Notes under the pieces: generated by a model
What the model was told of the DNA's origin: nothing
The model's input: the letters and a program-made list of their open reading frames with translations, nothing else
Databases searched by the model: none
In this document: positions 32,008 through 45,522 of the stretch, one piece after another
Position numbering within the stretch: position 1 is the first letter of the stretch
How the letters are laid out: the number at the start of each line of letters is the position of its first letter
Source: Vitrella brassicaformis
Taxonomy: Eukaryota > Sar > Vitrellaceae
Assembly (NCBI GenBank): GCA_001179505.1
Contig: CDMY01000366.1
Coordinates: 212,693-276,692, forward strand
DNA: 64,000 bases
Reading direction: 5' to 3'
Program-made: the position numbers and the translations under genes

Positions 32008-35000
32008 GTGCGCGTACCCTGTCATGACGGAGAGGGTCTTGGGCACCTTCATGAATGGGGACGACGATGTGACCTCATAAGTGACCGCCTTGTCCGGCCG
32101 GTTCAGCAGCACTGACGGCGTCCTGCCCGTCTCCTGGTGAACACGGTCAATGAGGATCTGGCGCACGCGATCCAACTGCACACACAGCACAAACGTAGAG
32201 GCGTGAACCGGCAGACAGACCGACGGTGGAGACATGTATTGTCTACACGCATACCTTCGGGTTTGCGCTGTGTATTGGCAAGGTGAAGGTGGTGGGTTCC
32301 TGGCATTTAGCACTGACCGGGAAGGGCCTCTCCTCCATTGGGGCCGGCAGCGTCGCCTCGCCGAGGACCTCATAGTAAAACTCACCTGCGTTTGCATCCC
32401 GGAAGGCGATGGTGCAGAGATGGTGGCCCATCTCTATCGGCATGAAGTGAACCTAAATAAACACGACAGATAGAGAACACGCAAACTTCCATGGGCCCCC
32501 ATCCCATCGTATATATCGTTCCCACCCTCACCCACCCACCTGCAGTGTGATCGTCCCGTCCTTTCTTATCCTCAGTCGGCTGGTGGCCACGTAGAAGGGA
32601 TTGACCTTGTCTGGATAGGCGAGCGTCGACTTGAGGCCCTTCTTGCTGACGGGGTCGACCTTCTCGGTTGAGACCGTCATCTTGAAGTCGCCGTCTACGC
32701 CGAGGGTGTTGGCCACCTCCAGGACGAGCACGTGTAGGTTGTACAGCTTAGTGGTGATGTTGACGGTCTTGTTGGGCCGCTTGCTGGTGATCTGGGACTT
32801 GAGACGGAACACCAGAGCTGCCGCCTGACCGGGCGATTCCCTGATATAGAAGGAAGGAGGCACCGGTATGCGAATGAAGAGACGCAACACTGGGTGGTTT
32901 TCCTTCTGTCGTATTTGTTACTTTTTGGTGAGGAATGTTAGTCTGGCGTCGACAGGTTTGAGGAAGCGTGCCTTGAAGTCGATGGGAAAGAGAGCAGTGC
33001 CACGCGGCTCCAGCGTCACCGTGTCAGACTGAGCAAGACGCAAGAAAGCTGAGTGTGGAAACCGAAGTACAACTTCATGGCGTGTCTCAACACCCACCGG
33101 CAGGGAGAAGTCAGACGATCCGTGTATTCTGCCGCGATACTCCAGTCTCTTCTTGGTGGGATTGGTCAGCTCGAGATGCTTGGTGGCACTTAAACCCTGC
33201 CAATTCATCCAGCAACCACGTACGTGTCGTTTTCTGTTGGTTCTTGATCTGCCTGACCAACCGACCGACCAGTGGAGTAGCGAAGTGTATGGTGCTCTTG
33301 GGTATGTAGTGTGGCAGCTGCTGCACCAGCCACAAGAGGTAGAGCAGCAGGTCCCGGCTGTTGCCCTCAGCGATGTCCTGCGGCTTCAAATCCAAGTGAA
33401 GACCCATCTCCTGCATACGGATGCATGGATACATGGAGACATGTCATGATGCTATGCTTGTCTGTCCATTGTCTGTCTACCGTAAGCACACCTGACCTGC
33501 AGCACTGCGATGAGTCGCTGGGCGTTCTGTTCGTAGTGCTCTGGTGCGGTGCAAGGCTTCTTGAGATTCTGCAAGAGGGGTCCGCTCTCGGGTATGTGCG
33601 ACATGACCACATTGGCGAGGACGAGACTGTCTCTGAGGTCGCGGGACGGCTGGGTGATGGGACGGGGGTTCTGGCCCCTGTCCACCCGCTTGTAGTGATA
33701 CGACAGCCATCGCAGCAAGAGAGCCTCTGCCGGTGAGTAGAGATTGGAGTCGCTGATGTTGGAGGTGTCGAAGTGGGGAGAGGAGGGATCGGCCTCGCCT
33801 GTCTCGGATGATGATGTGGATGACACTCCTGCCATGCTCAGAAACACCCGGGGCGTCAGCCGATTCAGCAAGAATATCTGACATGGGACACAATGAACAA
33901 AAGCCCCACGTCAACGTGTGTGAAATGACGGAAGCCGCTGACCAACCTTGACGGTCTGCAGGACTGTGTTGGTCCATGCCTCCGGTGCCCGTTTCATGAA
34001 CTGCCTCTCAAGTGGCCGACGGCTCATGTGGCTCACCAGACGACCGCTGTGTGTGCGTATGGGTTTGCAGGGGAGGCCCTGCATGTACTTGATGAAGTTC
34101 TCCATCGTCAGCAGGTACTCGGGCCGCACATGAGACAGCAATGCACCATTCTGCAGGCCAACCACAACAGAATACACATCGCCTTCCCGAGTGTCCAACA
34201 GCGCCCATTCAATGGCCTTTGTGACCGACCTGCTTGAGGTAGTTGAGTATGTCCTCATAGGCAGCCACCGTCTTGAGCACCTTCGGGCCGGCCGTCGACC
34301 CACTCACCTCCTTGCCGCTCTTCTCAGGCGCACTGGTGGCAGGCCCGCCTGTCGTTACCGTGGGCCCCTTCTGCTTGAGCGGTCCAATCTTCTTGCCCGT
34401 CAAAATCTCGACTATCTCGTGCAGCTGGCGGCCCTGAGACGCTATCAGGTCCTGTGGGTAAGTCTCTATGACGCTTTTGAGGACAGTGCCGTTGAGCCAG
34501 CGGACGAGAAAGTCAGCAGACAAATCGATCACCCATCCGGCACTCGACCCGACGGCTGATTGGGACCGCTCGCTTCGTTGTGACGGCGCCGCCTCAGATC
34601 CCATGCGGTCCTCGGCATCCTCTGTCTACAGCGCAGAGATAGACCCATCTATTGTGAGGACACTCGCACACAACACAGACGTACCTCTGCGAGCGTGGGC
34701 GGGTCTCGTGTGTCGTCAATCTCGTAGAAGTCGGGATTGAGGTTAAGGTAGTCATACAGAGTCAGCAGACAGTTGTCGCATGTGCCGCTCACGGGCATGG
34801 AATACGACACTTGTGATACACACACACATGTGCACACGGATTGGGTGTCTCATTCATTGTGTGACTTCCTCCTCCCGCTCCCTCACCTCCCTCTCCATCC
34901 AGGAATTCGAGCCTGCATGTGAATGATATCGGTTTGGGCGAGAGGAGGGACACCTCCACAGGGATCCTTGACTTGGCCAGTCCCATCATCTGGCCCTCGG

Positions 35001-38000
35001 GGAACTCCACACTACAACCGCACACAAGACAAGAGGGCCGGCAACGTGTAAATAAAATGTGTCCCCATCCCATCTCCCCGATGTACGTGATGGGTATCCT
35101 GACGGTGTCGGAGGGCAGCCTGACTTTGAGTTCAATGAGGTCGTAGCCCTCATTGTTGACGAAGAACACCTGTCGAGACTTGATGTTGAGCGGCACGGTG
35201 GGCAGGACCACCTCACGACGATCGAAGTACAGCGTCGGCACGACTCCACTCCCCTTGAGACGGATCTCGAGATAGGCACGGGAGCGGTCGACAGGAGCAG
35301 GCTGCGAAGACGACTGCACACAGGTATCGCAAAAGATGTGGTGTGGTGTTCAGTGCCCGTCGTCCTTCATGCGTGTGTGTACCTCTGCTGCCGACTCCTC
35401 CTCTCCTTGTGGCGGGCTGATGAATATCGGGAGGGCCAGCTGGTAGTGGATGGGTTCTTTGGGGGTGAACCCAGCACGCACAGTCACCGTCTGCACCAGC
35501 ATCTCATCTCTCGTGTTCACGTCTGTCTGTCTCATCCACTTATGTGCACTGACTGGTTCATCACCTCACCTGGTCGACTTGTATGCTTCGTTCCGACGGC
35601 TCCATCTGAAAGACCCCAGGGTACTTCTTCAGCGCCTCCACGTCCACAGCCCAGTTGACAGCCCTCTTGTCCGTATTGGTAAGGTCCAGTTCCAGCACTG
35701 ACGCCACAGTGGGTGCTGACACCACTGATGTGGTGACCACTTTGGTCTCGAAGTCCAGCAGGGTGGCGGACAGCAGCAGACGGGGACTCACCGCCTCCGC
35801 CTTGATCTCGCGCCGCAACTCTGACAGCAACGATTGTGTGTTAGATGGAATGGACATGCGCGTGAGTCGAGTCAGGTGGTTTGTGGCTGCAGCCAGCTGA
35901 CCTGGTGGGACTGTGCCGCCCACGAAGCGCACCGGGAGGCTGAATGTGTGGGCCTTGATCTCAGTGGGCTGATACTGCACCTCCAGCATGAGTGTGGACC
36001 TCTGCGGCACCGTCACCTTCCATATGTGAGACAAACGCTCCTCTGACGTGAGACACAGGCAGGGGAGCAGAACTCACATACATGACACAACCAACACCGA
36101 GAAAGTGACGTGACATACCTTCGTCTTCGTCTTCATCGACGTCGGCTATCTCGACCATCTTGGTGGAGCTGCGCCGATCGAGCGCCTGTTGCTGCTGCTG
36201 GTCGGGTGAGAGCCTCAACAACTCCATGGCCGGAGGCTTGGGGGGCTGCATCGCCTCCTCGTACTGACTCTGCAGATGAGACAAAGAGACACGGATTGCT
36301 TGGCCGAGTCAATCCCGGCGTTTTGTTGTGCTTGTGTCAGCAGACAGATCAGATCACCTTGGTGATTTTCTGCAGCATGTTTTCCATCATCCTCGCCGTT
36401 ATGCGCTTGCCGCTTCTGTCTCCCTCCTTCTTGCCACCATCCCCCTCCCCGTTACTCCTGTCGCCCTTGTCGGCCTCCTGGCCCTCAAGCATCGCTTCAG
36501 CCACGGCCAGGGAGAACTCGGGCTTGTCGCTCAAGTCGACGTACAGCACGCAATCCACCGGCGACTCGTTGTGCAGAGTGAGCGGCCGAGACGCGAAACC
36601 GCCAAGGGTGATGGTCTCAAAATTGACCTCCGGCTCGGCGGCGCTGACCTCGGGCACCAACGCCTGATGAATAAATGGACGAGCGAGTGATGGGTGTCGC
36701 GTCTCCAGACACGTGTGGCTTTGTCTGGCTCACGGTGAGGACGATGGGCAGCCTTGCCGGTTTGCCTCCTCTCGGTCTCACTTGCAGCACACCGTTGACC
36801 TCCCTGGGGTCGGCGAGGAGAGCCGTCACTTGCAGCTCGGTGGTACCGCCGGACGGCAGGCGTGTGCGGGTGGGTGCGACACTCATGGCATCGGGCACAT
36901 CCTCGACGAACACGATGGCGTTAGTGGAGCCTGGGTTGGATATCACGGCAGACTGCTCGATGCGCTGGCCGACGGCCACACTGCCCAAGTCCATCCTCTT
37001 CGTCACGAAGTGAACCGTGCCCTCGGGAGTCACGCCCGTGCAATGGAGCCTGACCATACGCGCAACACTGTGTCTCCATCCAACATGTAAGTGAGAACGT
37101 TCCATCTTCTCACTTGACGTCCTCCCCATCCTCGATTTTGAGTGTGAGGAAGGCCTCAACGGTGTCTCCGTGCGGTGGTGGGGTGAATGTCACACTGCAC
37201 GACTGCCCGCCTCCTGCCTTGACCTGCCCCTCTGACGGCACCACCCGGAACTGGCCACCCAGGGCATTGGTGGTGTCATCTGGCTCGAGCCACCTGAAGC
37301 GGGCGGTGGCGTTGCCGTGGTTTGCCAGGATGATAGTCTCTGTCAGAGTGGCCTCCAGACTGTCCTCGGCGAATCTGAAGTTCAGCTCCTCTCGCGAGAG
37401 CTTGAGACGGACAGGGATGACCTGCCCACTCACGGAGAACTTCACCGGATACCTGACATACACAACACAGAACGAAACGGGGAGACACACCCATGATGTA
37501 CGAGGGTGTCTAATGGCTTGCCGTGGGTCTCACTTGCCGTTGATGGTGGCGACGCACTGCCGGTGCACGGGACCAGGCTGATCTGAGCATATGACGATGT
37601 CAAAACCAGCCGCCTGCGCGCTGGGGACTACCTATTGACACACATATATGCAATCGGTGTTCACCCAGCACGGCACAACGAGTGACGACTCACCTGCGAG
37701 AGCGGAGTGGATCGTTTCAGCTCTGTCCCGCCATTCTTTGTGTTGGTGTCGGTGCCGTTGGTGACAGTGATGGCCACCAGCACGGACGACGGCAGGTCGT
37801 TGAACACCGACAGACACTTGGTCGAATGGGACTTGACGTAGATCTCACCGAAGTCAAGATTCTAACACCCCAGTCAGTCAAGACACACACATCGACGGAG
37901 GCATGTGATGTGCGTGGGCTGGGTTGTTTCCTCCCAATCCAATAGCTCACGCACCTTTGGGCCGATGGAGATAAGTTGCAGCTGCCACGCCTCCAACTCA

Positions 38001-40521
38001 GCAGCGCAGTCCCGAACCTCTGCTTGCGTGCTCGGGTGAGCCTGACAGACAGATAGACAAGACACCCCAACACGCACATCTACATGTAGCTTAGCTTGTT
38101 CTTATATATGTCGCTGGTCTACCTTGAACTTCTTCTTGAAGAGCTTGTTCTCGTTGTGGACGTATCTCTTGCCCGTCACCCCCCTGGCCTCCAGCCCCTC
38201 GTCCATTGGCCGCTTCAGCCACAGGGGCTCGCGGGGCACTTCACTCGCCTTAGGCACAGGAGCCTTCAGGCCACTGCCAGGCGTCAGGCCCAGATCCGCT
38301 ACCTCTGATAGTTTCAGGACATCATTCTCGGCCTGCTCGAGCTGCTTCTTGATAGTGGCTGCCTCGCGCTGCTGCCGGCGATATGCCTGGCCCCCGTGGC
38401 GCATGGCCTACATCCACGCAGACAGACATAGACAGGTGCATCCGACCGATTTCAAGAAATCGTTTATCTGCCTCACCCGAGTGTATTTCTGTCTATTGAC
38501 GATTTTGTCCCTGAGTTGTTGTGTGCCGAGGGCGAACGGGTTGGCGTCAACAGTGATGGTGCTCTGGCTCATCTGCATGGTCTGCAGCAGCGAGTCCAAA
38601 GCCTTGTTGTCCTCCTCAGCCCAATGCTCCTTCTTCATCAGTCGAGTCATCGTCGGCGGACCGCCCTTCTGCCTCTTCATCTGCACAGCGTCCTCCTCTC
38701 TCACGTACTGGTACTGTGGCGCCAGGTCGTCGGCTGTCTTGTCCAGCCCGCCCTTGGTGGTGGTCTTGGGCAGCAGCTTTGGTTTGGCGGCGAACAATGG
38801 GGAGGGCAGCCCCTCGGCCTCCACCTCTAGATGCATCGAGTAGAGCGTGTCTGCATAGCGAATCGTGAGCGGCTTGACATGGGGGCCGGTGTGGTTGGGC
38901 AGGAAGGTCACAACCAGAGGGAGCGACTCCAGGGGACCGAGCGTGCCCTACTCAGTCAGTCAAGATGGAAGATTATGAAGTGTTTCTGTCTGTCTGTTGT
39001 CGTGTCTCTCCCTGTGCTGTGTGACGTGCTTACGTGTGTGACGGAAGAGAAGATGGATGTGACTTTGTCGATTTTGAATGTGAGCGGCAGGTGTGCGTGA
39101 CGATTGGTGAGGGTCATGCCCCGGTCCCTCCTCTCCCCCACAGGGCATCCCCCGAACACCAGCCTGTCAGCCGGGCCCACACCCAGCCCCGGCACGCTCG
39201 CCACGGCCCGCACATTGAGGCTGGTCGTCTGCATCAGCTCCTCGCACTCGACGATGCATTTGACGTCGATCGGCTTCTGCATGGCCTCAATAGCCTCCAT
39301 CTGCTGGCCGGTGAAGAAGCCCTTCTGCGGCACATACGGGGGTGTCGTGAGAGTCACTGATATCTGCAGCTCGCCATACGCAGGGACGGTCCCGGAGCAG
39401 GGCGAGATGGACACGAGGGAGGTAGAGGGGGACGACGAGACGGCCGAACGAATGAGGGCGTCGAGGGGGTCCTCGTTGTCGAGTGGAGTGGGGGAGGGGT
39501 TCAGATCGTCTTGGCTTATTGACGGTTGGGGCTGGGCACGGAAATGGGCTGGGAAGGGGCCGTCGTTCAGCAGGGAGATAGTCTTCTTTCGCGACTGGCC
39601 GAAGTACAGCCGGCCCATATCGACGGCGTCGGTCTCCTCTGTGCCAACCAGACAGTGCAGCCGCTCCGTCACCGACACACCACGCAGCTCGATGGCCGGC
39701 GGACGGCCATCCAGTGCAGACACACCGGTCAGCCTGACCTTCACACGCTCCTCGAACGCCCCGCCTGTTGCCCTCCTCTGCTCATCTTTCTGAGCCATGA
39801 TCTCCACTCGCACTTTCAGGCTCTTGCGTGCCTCAATGGTGGCGCTGGGCGGGGCGAAGGCCACCTGCAGGCCGGGTGTCTTGAGGTCGTCGCACGAGAG
39901 GCTGAATGTGCCGCCGATGCTGCCAGCGTTGTGCAGGAGCACCTCCTTGGTCGAGTGGCAGCCGACGAGTATCTTGCCGAAGTCGAGGCGAGTGGGGTAG
40001 GAGATGACAGCGCATGGCGACCTGGCGCAGAGGGGCACGTCCACCCTCCCAAACTCGGTGACGACCACAAGCACGTCGTCAATGTCCTCCTCGCCCAGCC
40101 TGTGACCTTCAGCTCCTTCCGCATCTTTCCTCCTTGCCTGTCCCTTCGTGCCACCCGCCCCTCCCGCTCTGTCAGTCAAGGCCCCGGAGAACAAGTACTC
40201 CACTTCGACTTGCAATGGCAGCCCGGGCGCCACAGCGTCGGCCGGCTTGACATGCGGCGCGAGGCGGAAGACGGAGGACTTGGGCGGGAGGAACCGCACG
40301 CGGACAGCTTTGCAGGTGAGGTTGCGGATGACGAAGGCCTGGATGTATCGCGTGTGGCGCTGCACGTCCAGGAACTGCAGCTGCGGCGGCTCCAATGACA
40401 GGTAGTGGCTGAGCTGGGGCATTGATGAGGGAGCCGCCTGGGGTGCATCTGAGGTGGACTTACGGGCTGTGAGGGAGAGGACGGCGGGAGGGCCGGCGGG
40501 CGACGGGATGGCGGGAGGCAT
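28472..40521 (-). CDS. CFAP47: CFAP47-like giant axonemal protein (ASH/Ig-like repeats, CH domain)
   Basis: Large flagellar protein built of repeated ASH/HYDIN-type Ig-like domains, expected in the axoneme. The start is ATG 40521; the stop is at 28472. I count roughly 25 exons over 12 kb, all on this strand. The N-terminal ASH domain reads HYLSLEPPQLQFLDVQRHTR ... FVIRNLTCKAVRVRFLPP, and dozens of beta-strand units with TLxNxG-type turns follow (LDFGKILVGCHSTKEVLLHN). A calponin-homology domain sits at about 33870-33300 (ALLLRWLSYHYKRVDRG ... LRDSLVLANVVMSHIP ... DLLLYLLWLVQQLPHYIP). The conserved C-terminus has YWSYLVRGTHPHYNAPE. ASH repeats plus an internal CH domain and this ending fit CFAP47 better than HYDIN. 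It could be split in annotation, but no internal start or stop is apparent. Confidence 0.88.
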
Positions 40522-40806
40522 GTTGGTTGGAAGACAGATAGACGCTAAGCAAGGGCTGCGTTTGATGCTCAGTGACGGCTGTGTTCGTAGTGGGGGCTAT
40601 GTGTGAGAGAGCGGTTTTTATGTGTGGGCGAGCGAGCTAACAGCAGTCTCGCATTTTCCCGATAATTCGATTGACGTAAGCAGCGTCTGATCTCGAGTCT
40701 ACCGTCCATCAAGACCATCCATTCACGCAGGCAAGAGAGCAAATTGCAGACGGGATCACTACTGCAAGCAACTCCCATTGTTGGCAGCAGGAATACGGCT
40801 TACGAA
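40522..40806. promoter_or_regulatory. Bidirectional promoter region, CFAP47/ataxin-3
   Basis: 285 bases between divergent starts, containing AGCGTCTGATCTC at 40682-40694, shared exactly with the 18237 promoter. No gene is seen. Confidence 0.5.
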
Positions 40807-43346
40807 ATGAGGTCGGGCGGGTTGGGATCTCGTCCGCAGCAGGTGTATTGGGAACAGCAGGGCCAAGACAGAATGTGTGCGCTGCACTGCCTCAACTCAC
40901 TTGTGCAGGTCAGTGAGCTGAGCACCCGACGAGTGGTTGACGAGGACAGGACGGGCACGCCTGCATCTATCTGTCTTTCTACGCTGCCTGCCTGCCTGCC
41001 TGCCGCTGCGTGTGTCCGTCCATTCAGGGTCCGGTGTTCACAGCAGCTGATCTGTCGAAAATCGCCGTTGGCCTTGACGAGGACGAGAAGAAACTCATGG
41101 AAGTGGGAGATTCGAAGGACCTCAAGGCGTTCCTCGCTGAGGGATCAGCCAAGTAGGAGGGAGGGAGGACAGCGCCGCTTTGCGCACACACGCAAGTTGG
41201 TTGATTGAGTTGCGTGTGTGTGTGTTCAGCGTTGCAGATGACGGGTTCTTTTCTGTGACGGTCATCATCAAGTGTCTGGAGCAGAGGGGCATACAGTGCA
41301 TACCCTCCTACCGCCCAGACGTCATCGAGTCCATGCAGAATCCATCGTGAGCTCAATTAACTAAGGAGAGAGAGGATTGGCGTAGACAGAGGAGAACGAA
41401 GGCACCCCCAACGTTGGTTGGTTTGGCACTGTCATGTGTGTTCAGCAAGGAGGAGGCGTTTTTGTTCAACCTGGCGGAGCACTGGTTCGCCGTCCGCAAA
41501 GTCAACGGCACATGGTCAGTGAGTGAGTGCGGGAGGGAGGGAGGGAGGGAGGGACAAGGCAGCACACAACCCTCCACCCACCTCGTGTGTCTGTTTGCGG
41601 ATGTGTGTGTGTAGGTACAATCTCGACTCCATGAAGGTGCCGAGCATCATCGGTGAGTTCGGGCTGAGTGCCTTCATCACTGCCGTGGTCGAGAAGGGCT
41701 ACTCCATATTCGTCATTCGGGGGTTCCTGCCGCAGCCAGACCCAGAGGTAGGTAGCTACACAAATGCACCCACCTAACACACATACATCCCGTCCCATGC
41801 CGCTCACTCACTTGGTTGCATCTGTGTGTGCTGCCATCCTTTGTGCTGTGCAGGACGTTCGCCGCTGCAGCCCACATCAGAAGTACCTCACAAACGCCCA
41901 GATCGAAAGTACCCCAGCGGCTCATTGAGGCGTCCAGTCCGCCAGCCCACAACTCTTTCTGTGTCTGTGTGTGCAGAGATGCAGGAAGAGGCCAAGGTGA
42001 AGGACGCCAAGGACATGAAGGCAGCCCAGGACCTCGTCAACTCCAAAGAGGGAGGGGGAGAATCCTCGGGCGCTGCCGATGGCGACGTGAGACCATGAAC
42101 CACCGAGGGATACCGTGGGCACTCAGCTTCATTGTCCTTCCCTTGTGTGTATGCTCCATTCATGTGTGATGCAGAGCTCCTCTGGTCCCAATTTCCTGGT
42201 CCGCAACCCCCACGAGGCCCCCAAACACGAATGGCCCGACTCAGGCGGACAGTGAGTCGCGACTACCAAAGTCTGATGCCATATCGATGTGGGCTGATTC
42301 CCCTCCCTCCCTCCCTCCCTGTCTGTCCGTGTGTGTCAATCAATGGTTGTGTGTGTCAGGCGTCTTGGCGGCGGCGCTGCAGCGGAGGCTGTCCCTGCGA
42401 TTGGCGAGGAGCACATCGACCTCGGTGACAAGGAAACCACACAAGAACAAATATATCCGGCAGATGGGCTTTGATGGGACGGGTGGTACATGGTACGGTG
42501 TGTATGGTATGGTATGGTATGGCGTGCAGATGAGGACCCTGAGCTCGCTGAGGCGCTCCGCCTGTCGATGGAAACACACAAACAGGTAGGTACCCATGAC
42601 AGACATGAACGAACGATGACAGACAGGACTTACATCTCACGTGACGTGGTTATGTGTGTGTGCGTCAGGCCCTGCCCAGGCCGCCCGAGGAGCCCACGTC
42701 AGGACGCGCCTATACGGTGCAGGTAAGCTTCATCCAGCCACTCACTGATTGAGTGACACGTCTGTCTGTCCGTCTGTCTGTCTCTCTGTCTGTCTCTCTG
42801 TCGTCAGGTGCGTCTTCCTTCCGGCGGCCGCATGGTGCGCAAGTTTGCGCCTTCACACATCATCAAGGTAAGCACCTACCTTACCTGACACTACTCACTC
42901 TACTCTTGGCGTACGTATTGTGCGTGGTTCGCCCCCCCCGCAGCATTTGTTCCACTGGTTGGAGTATGAGGAGCTGAGCGGCGTCGAGCCCAAACTCAGC
43001 ATGCGGGGCACGTGGTCACTGGTCGTCCCATTCCCAAAGTAGCCCACCGACAACAGGCCCAACCGACACACCGTGAACCCTCTCTCCTTTGTCCATGTGT
43101 CTGTCTGTCTGTCTGTCTGTCGTCAGGAAGCGCTATGCCCGCGAGTCGGAGGGGCGTATCGTCCTGTACGAGGGAACGAATGTGCGTGAGGGAACCAGCC
43201 GGCATTACACTGAGGGCAGCCATGAAATGAATGAGACAACACGCGTGTGCGTGTGTATGTGTGTGTAGGGTGGTGTGGATGTGTCTGAGGTGACATTGGA
43301 GTCGCTGGGCTTCTCGAACCAGGAGGCATTCAACCTGCAGCTCTGA
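40807..43346 (+). CDS. ATXN3: Ataxin-3-like deubiquitinase: Josephin, UIM and UBX domains
   Basis: Cysteine protease that trims ubiquitin chains and works with Cdc48/p97. The Josephin domain starts right after ATG 40807: catalytic Gln and Cys in EQQGQDRMCALHCLNSL, catalytic His in AEHWFAVRK, and Asn in NGTWYNLDS. Exons of about 100-200 bp follow, with a helical linker (EMQEEAKVKDAKDMKAAQDL), one UIM (DEDPELAEALRLSMETHKQ) and a C-terminal UBX domain (YTVQVRLPSGGRMVRKFAPS ... VVPFPKKRYARESEG ... VTLESLGFSNQEAFNLQL). The FPKK turn sits where the p97-binding FPR loop belongs. Animal ataxin-3 lacks UBX; the Plasmodium protein has a related ubiquitin-like tail (family knowledge). There is no polyglutamine tract. 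Confidence 0.93.
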
Positions 43347-43943
43347 CTCAGATGACCAATCAGCTGAGCCAGGCGGGCGGGCCGGGCGGGGGGGCATTCA
43401 TATATACGAGGGCTTGTCAGTCAGTGCGGGCCGAATGGCTGTGTGACACAAACGTTACGTACGTGGCGACAAAGACGTAGAGTGCAGCAAAATGGATGGA
43501 TGCCACAACCATTGATTCATTCACTTAATGAATGGGATGGATGAATGGGTGCATGGATGGATTTGATGGGTCCATCCATCCATGCGGCTCATCGAGTCTA
43601 TCGTGACTGTCAGCTGCTCGCTTTATTGAATCCATGCAAAGTGAGCGCGGCTCACTGCGCCCTCCCCCCTCCTTTGCCTGAGAGAGAGAGCGACCGTGAA
43701 CGGACGGATGTCCTTGAGAACGGATGGAATTATGCAACGCGTGTGCACGTGCTGGAATTGTTGGTCTATGTATGTGTGTGGGTCTTGACAAGTCTCACGA
43801 CACACGCACCAAACGCCGGAAATAACACAGCGCACGGCATCCATCCATCCATCGATCCATCTTGCCAGACTGCAGCCTGTACAGAGAGTGATGGCGGCAT
43901 CAGACAACGATAGAGCTACCGCACAGCCAGTAAGTACGCTACG
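43347..43943. other. Convergent intergenic region, no gene seen
   Basis: 597 bases with ATCC/GGAT repeats near 43530-43580 and 43838-43860 and a 7-bp stem ATTCATT/AATGAAT (43515-43533). No gene was recognised. Confidence 0.6.
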
Positions 43944-45298
43944 CTACACGAGCAGCACCGCATTGATGCAGCCATCCAACTCGGGATTGTTGGTCACCTG
44001 CGCATACTTGGCTGCAGTGCACACACACACAAGGAAGAAAATGGCCCAACCCCGTCCATGCTCGCTTCACCTGACTTGACTTACCCCAGACGACTTTGCC
44101 GGTTTGCGTGACGAGGCCCAAGTCGCTCACATTCACCTCGATGATCGCACCTGACCCAATCCGCACACACACACAGGCCCACACACATCAACAGGCACCC
44201 TCATGCACCTCCCTCCCTCCCTCCGTCTCCCTCTTCCCGACCCGACACACACCCACGCACCCTTTGTGATGACGCCGAGCGATGTGTAGAGGTGGCTCTG
44301 TGGGTTTTTCTTGACGCCCACAATGTCGAGTTGGAAGGTGGTCTTGAGGTCGGGGTGCGTCACGTGGGCCTTTTTGTACCGAAGGCCGCTCGGACGGATG
44401 TACCGCTCGTACTTGGGCGGCTTACGCGTGAACTCCTCGCCGACGTAACACGCCTTGTTGATGACGCGCTTCCACATCTTCTCTGATCGATGGATATATG
44501 GACCAAAGGGATGGATGGCAGCAAGGGATAATGGAAATGACAAAGGGGGTGAGGTGAAGGCATGTTCTCGGTTTGTGTTGGTTTGCGTACTTTTCCTTTT
44601 GCCGGATCTCATGATTTTGAACATTTCGTCTTCGCTGAGTGCCTTGACCTTTGGGATGGGGACCTGCCACTTGCCCGCCTTCTCCTTCCGCTTCTGCTTG
44701 ATCATGTTGCTCAACACCTAAATGAACATTGCCACATACGACACCACACACAGAGAGAGAGGGGGCGTGCACGCGTGTGGTACACACAGGTGTGTTCGTC
44801 TGCAGCACTCCTTCACCTTAGTGCGTGAGATGTTTTCCCTGTCGAGGAGGTAAGCGGGGATGGCGCCCTCGGGGACCTTCTCCTCCTTCTGCTTGGCGTC
44901 CTTCTCCTCGTGCATCTTCAATCTGACCAACCAACCACAGACACACACAACACACATCCAGGTGGTCTAACAGATATGCTGTGTGTGCATCTATCCATTC
45001 ATCCGTCCGTGTGGTGTACGTACGTCTTTTTCATTTGGACTTTCTCGGCGTATCGTTTCCTGTTGTAGAGCTTGGCCTTGATGTCGCGCAGCCTCTGCGC
45101 TATCTGGGACTTCTTGTGCGGCTCCCGACCCTCCTTCTTACGCCTGACACACAGACAGACAACAGACAGCCACACAAACACCACACCCGATTCTCATCTT
45201 GCTGCCCGCAGCTGCTGCACGACTGACTTTTTCTCGAAGTGGTCGAGGCGGTATCCGAACCGCTTCCTGTGCTGCTCGATGTACTCGTTCTGCGGCAT
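43944..45298 (-). CDS. NSA2: Ribosome biogenesis protein NSA2
   Basis: Nucleolar factor of the eS8/NSA2 family needed for 27S pre-rRNA processing in 60S subunit assembly. About seven exons, start ATG 45298 ([20 protein letters not shown]). The conserved basic N-terminus continues ([20 protein letters not shown]), then [20 protein letters not shown]. The eS8-like beta domain follows ([78 protein letters not shown]), ending GCINAVLLV at 43944. This is near full length (about 260 residues) and strongly conserved. A very short last coding exon carries the end. Confidence 0.96.
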
Positions 45299-45362
45299 GG
45301 CGGATGGATGGATAGACGAACGCGTCAGCCGCTTGCCGACACAGATCAGCTGAGGCGACGCG

Positions 45363-45406
45363 ACAAAGATGGCAATCCGTATAGACAAAGATGGCAATCC
45401 GTATAG
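45363..45406. repeat. Perfect 22-bp tandem duplication containing an ATG
   Basis: 45363-45384 is repeated exactly at 45385-45406. Each copy holds AAGATGGCAATCCG. The two ATGs (45369 and 45391) are in different frames; the second is in frame with RAB3GAP1, upstream of its likely start. Confidence 0.97.
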
Positions 45407-45522
45407 ATTCCTCTCGGTTGTGCAGTCACCCAAGCAGCTTCACCGGGAGAGGGAGAGGCACGGCGATCCGTTTGCGAGATGAGCTCGCAGATCAAAAGCT
45501 CTCTCTTCCCTTGCCGCAGACC

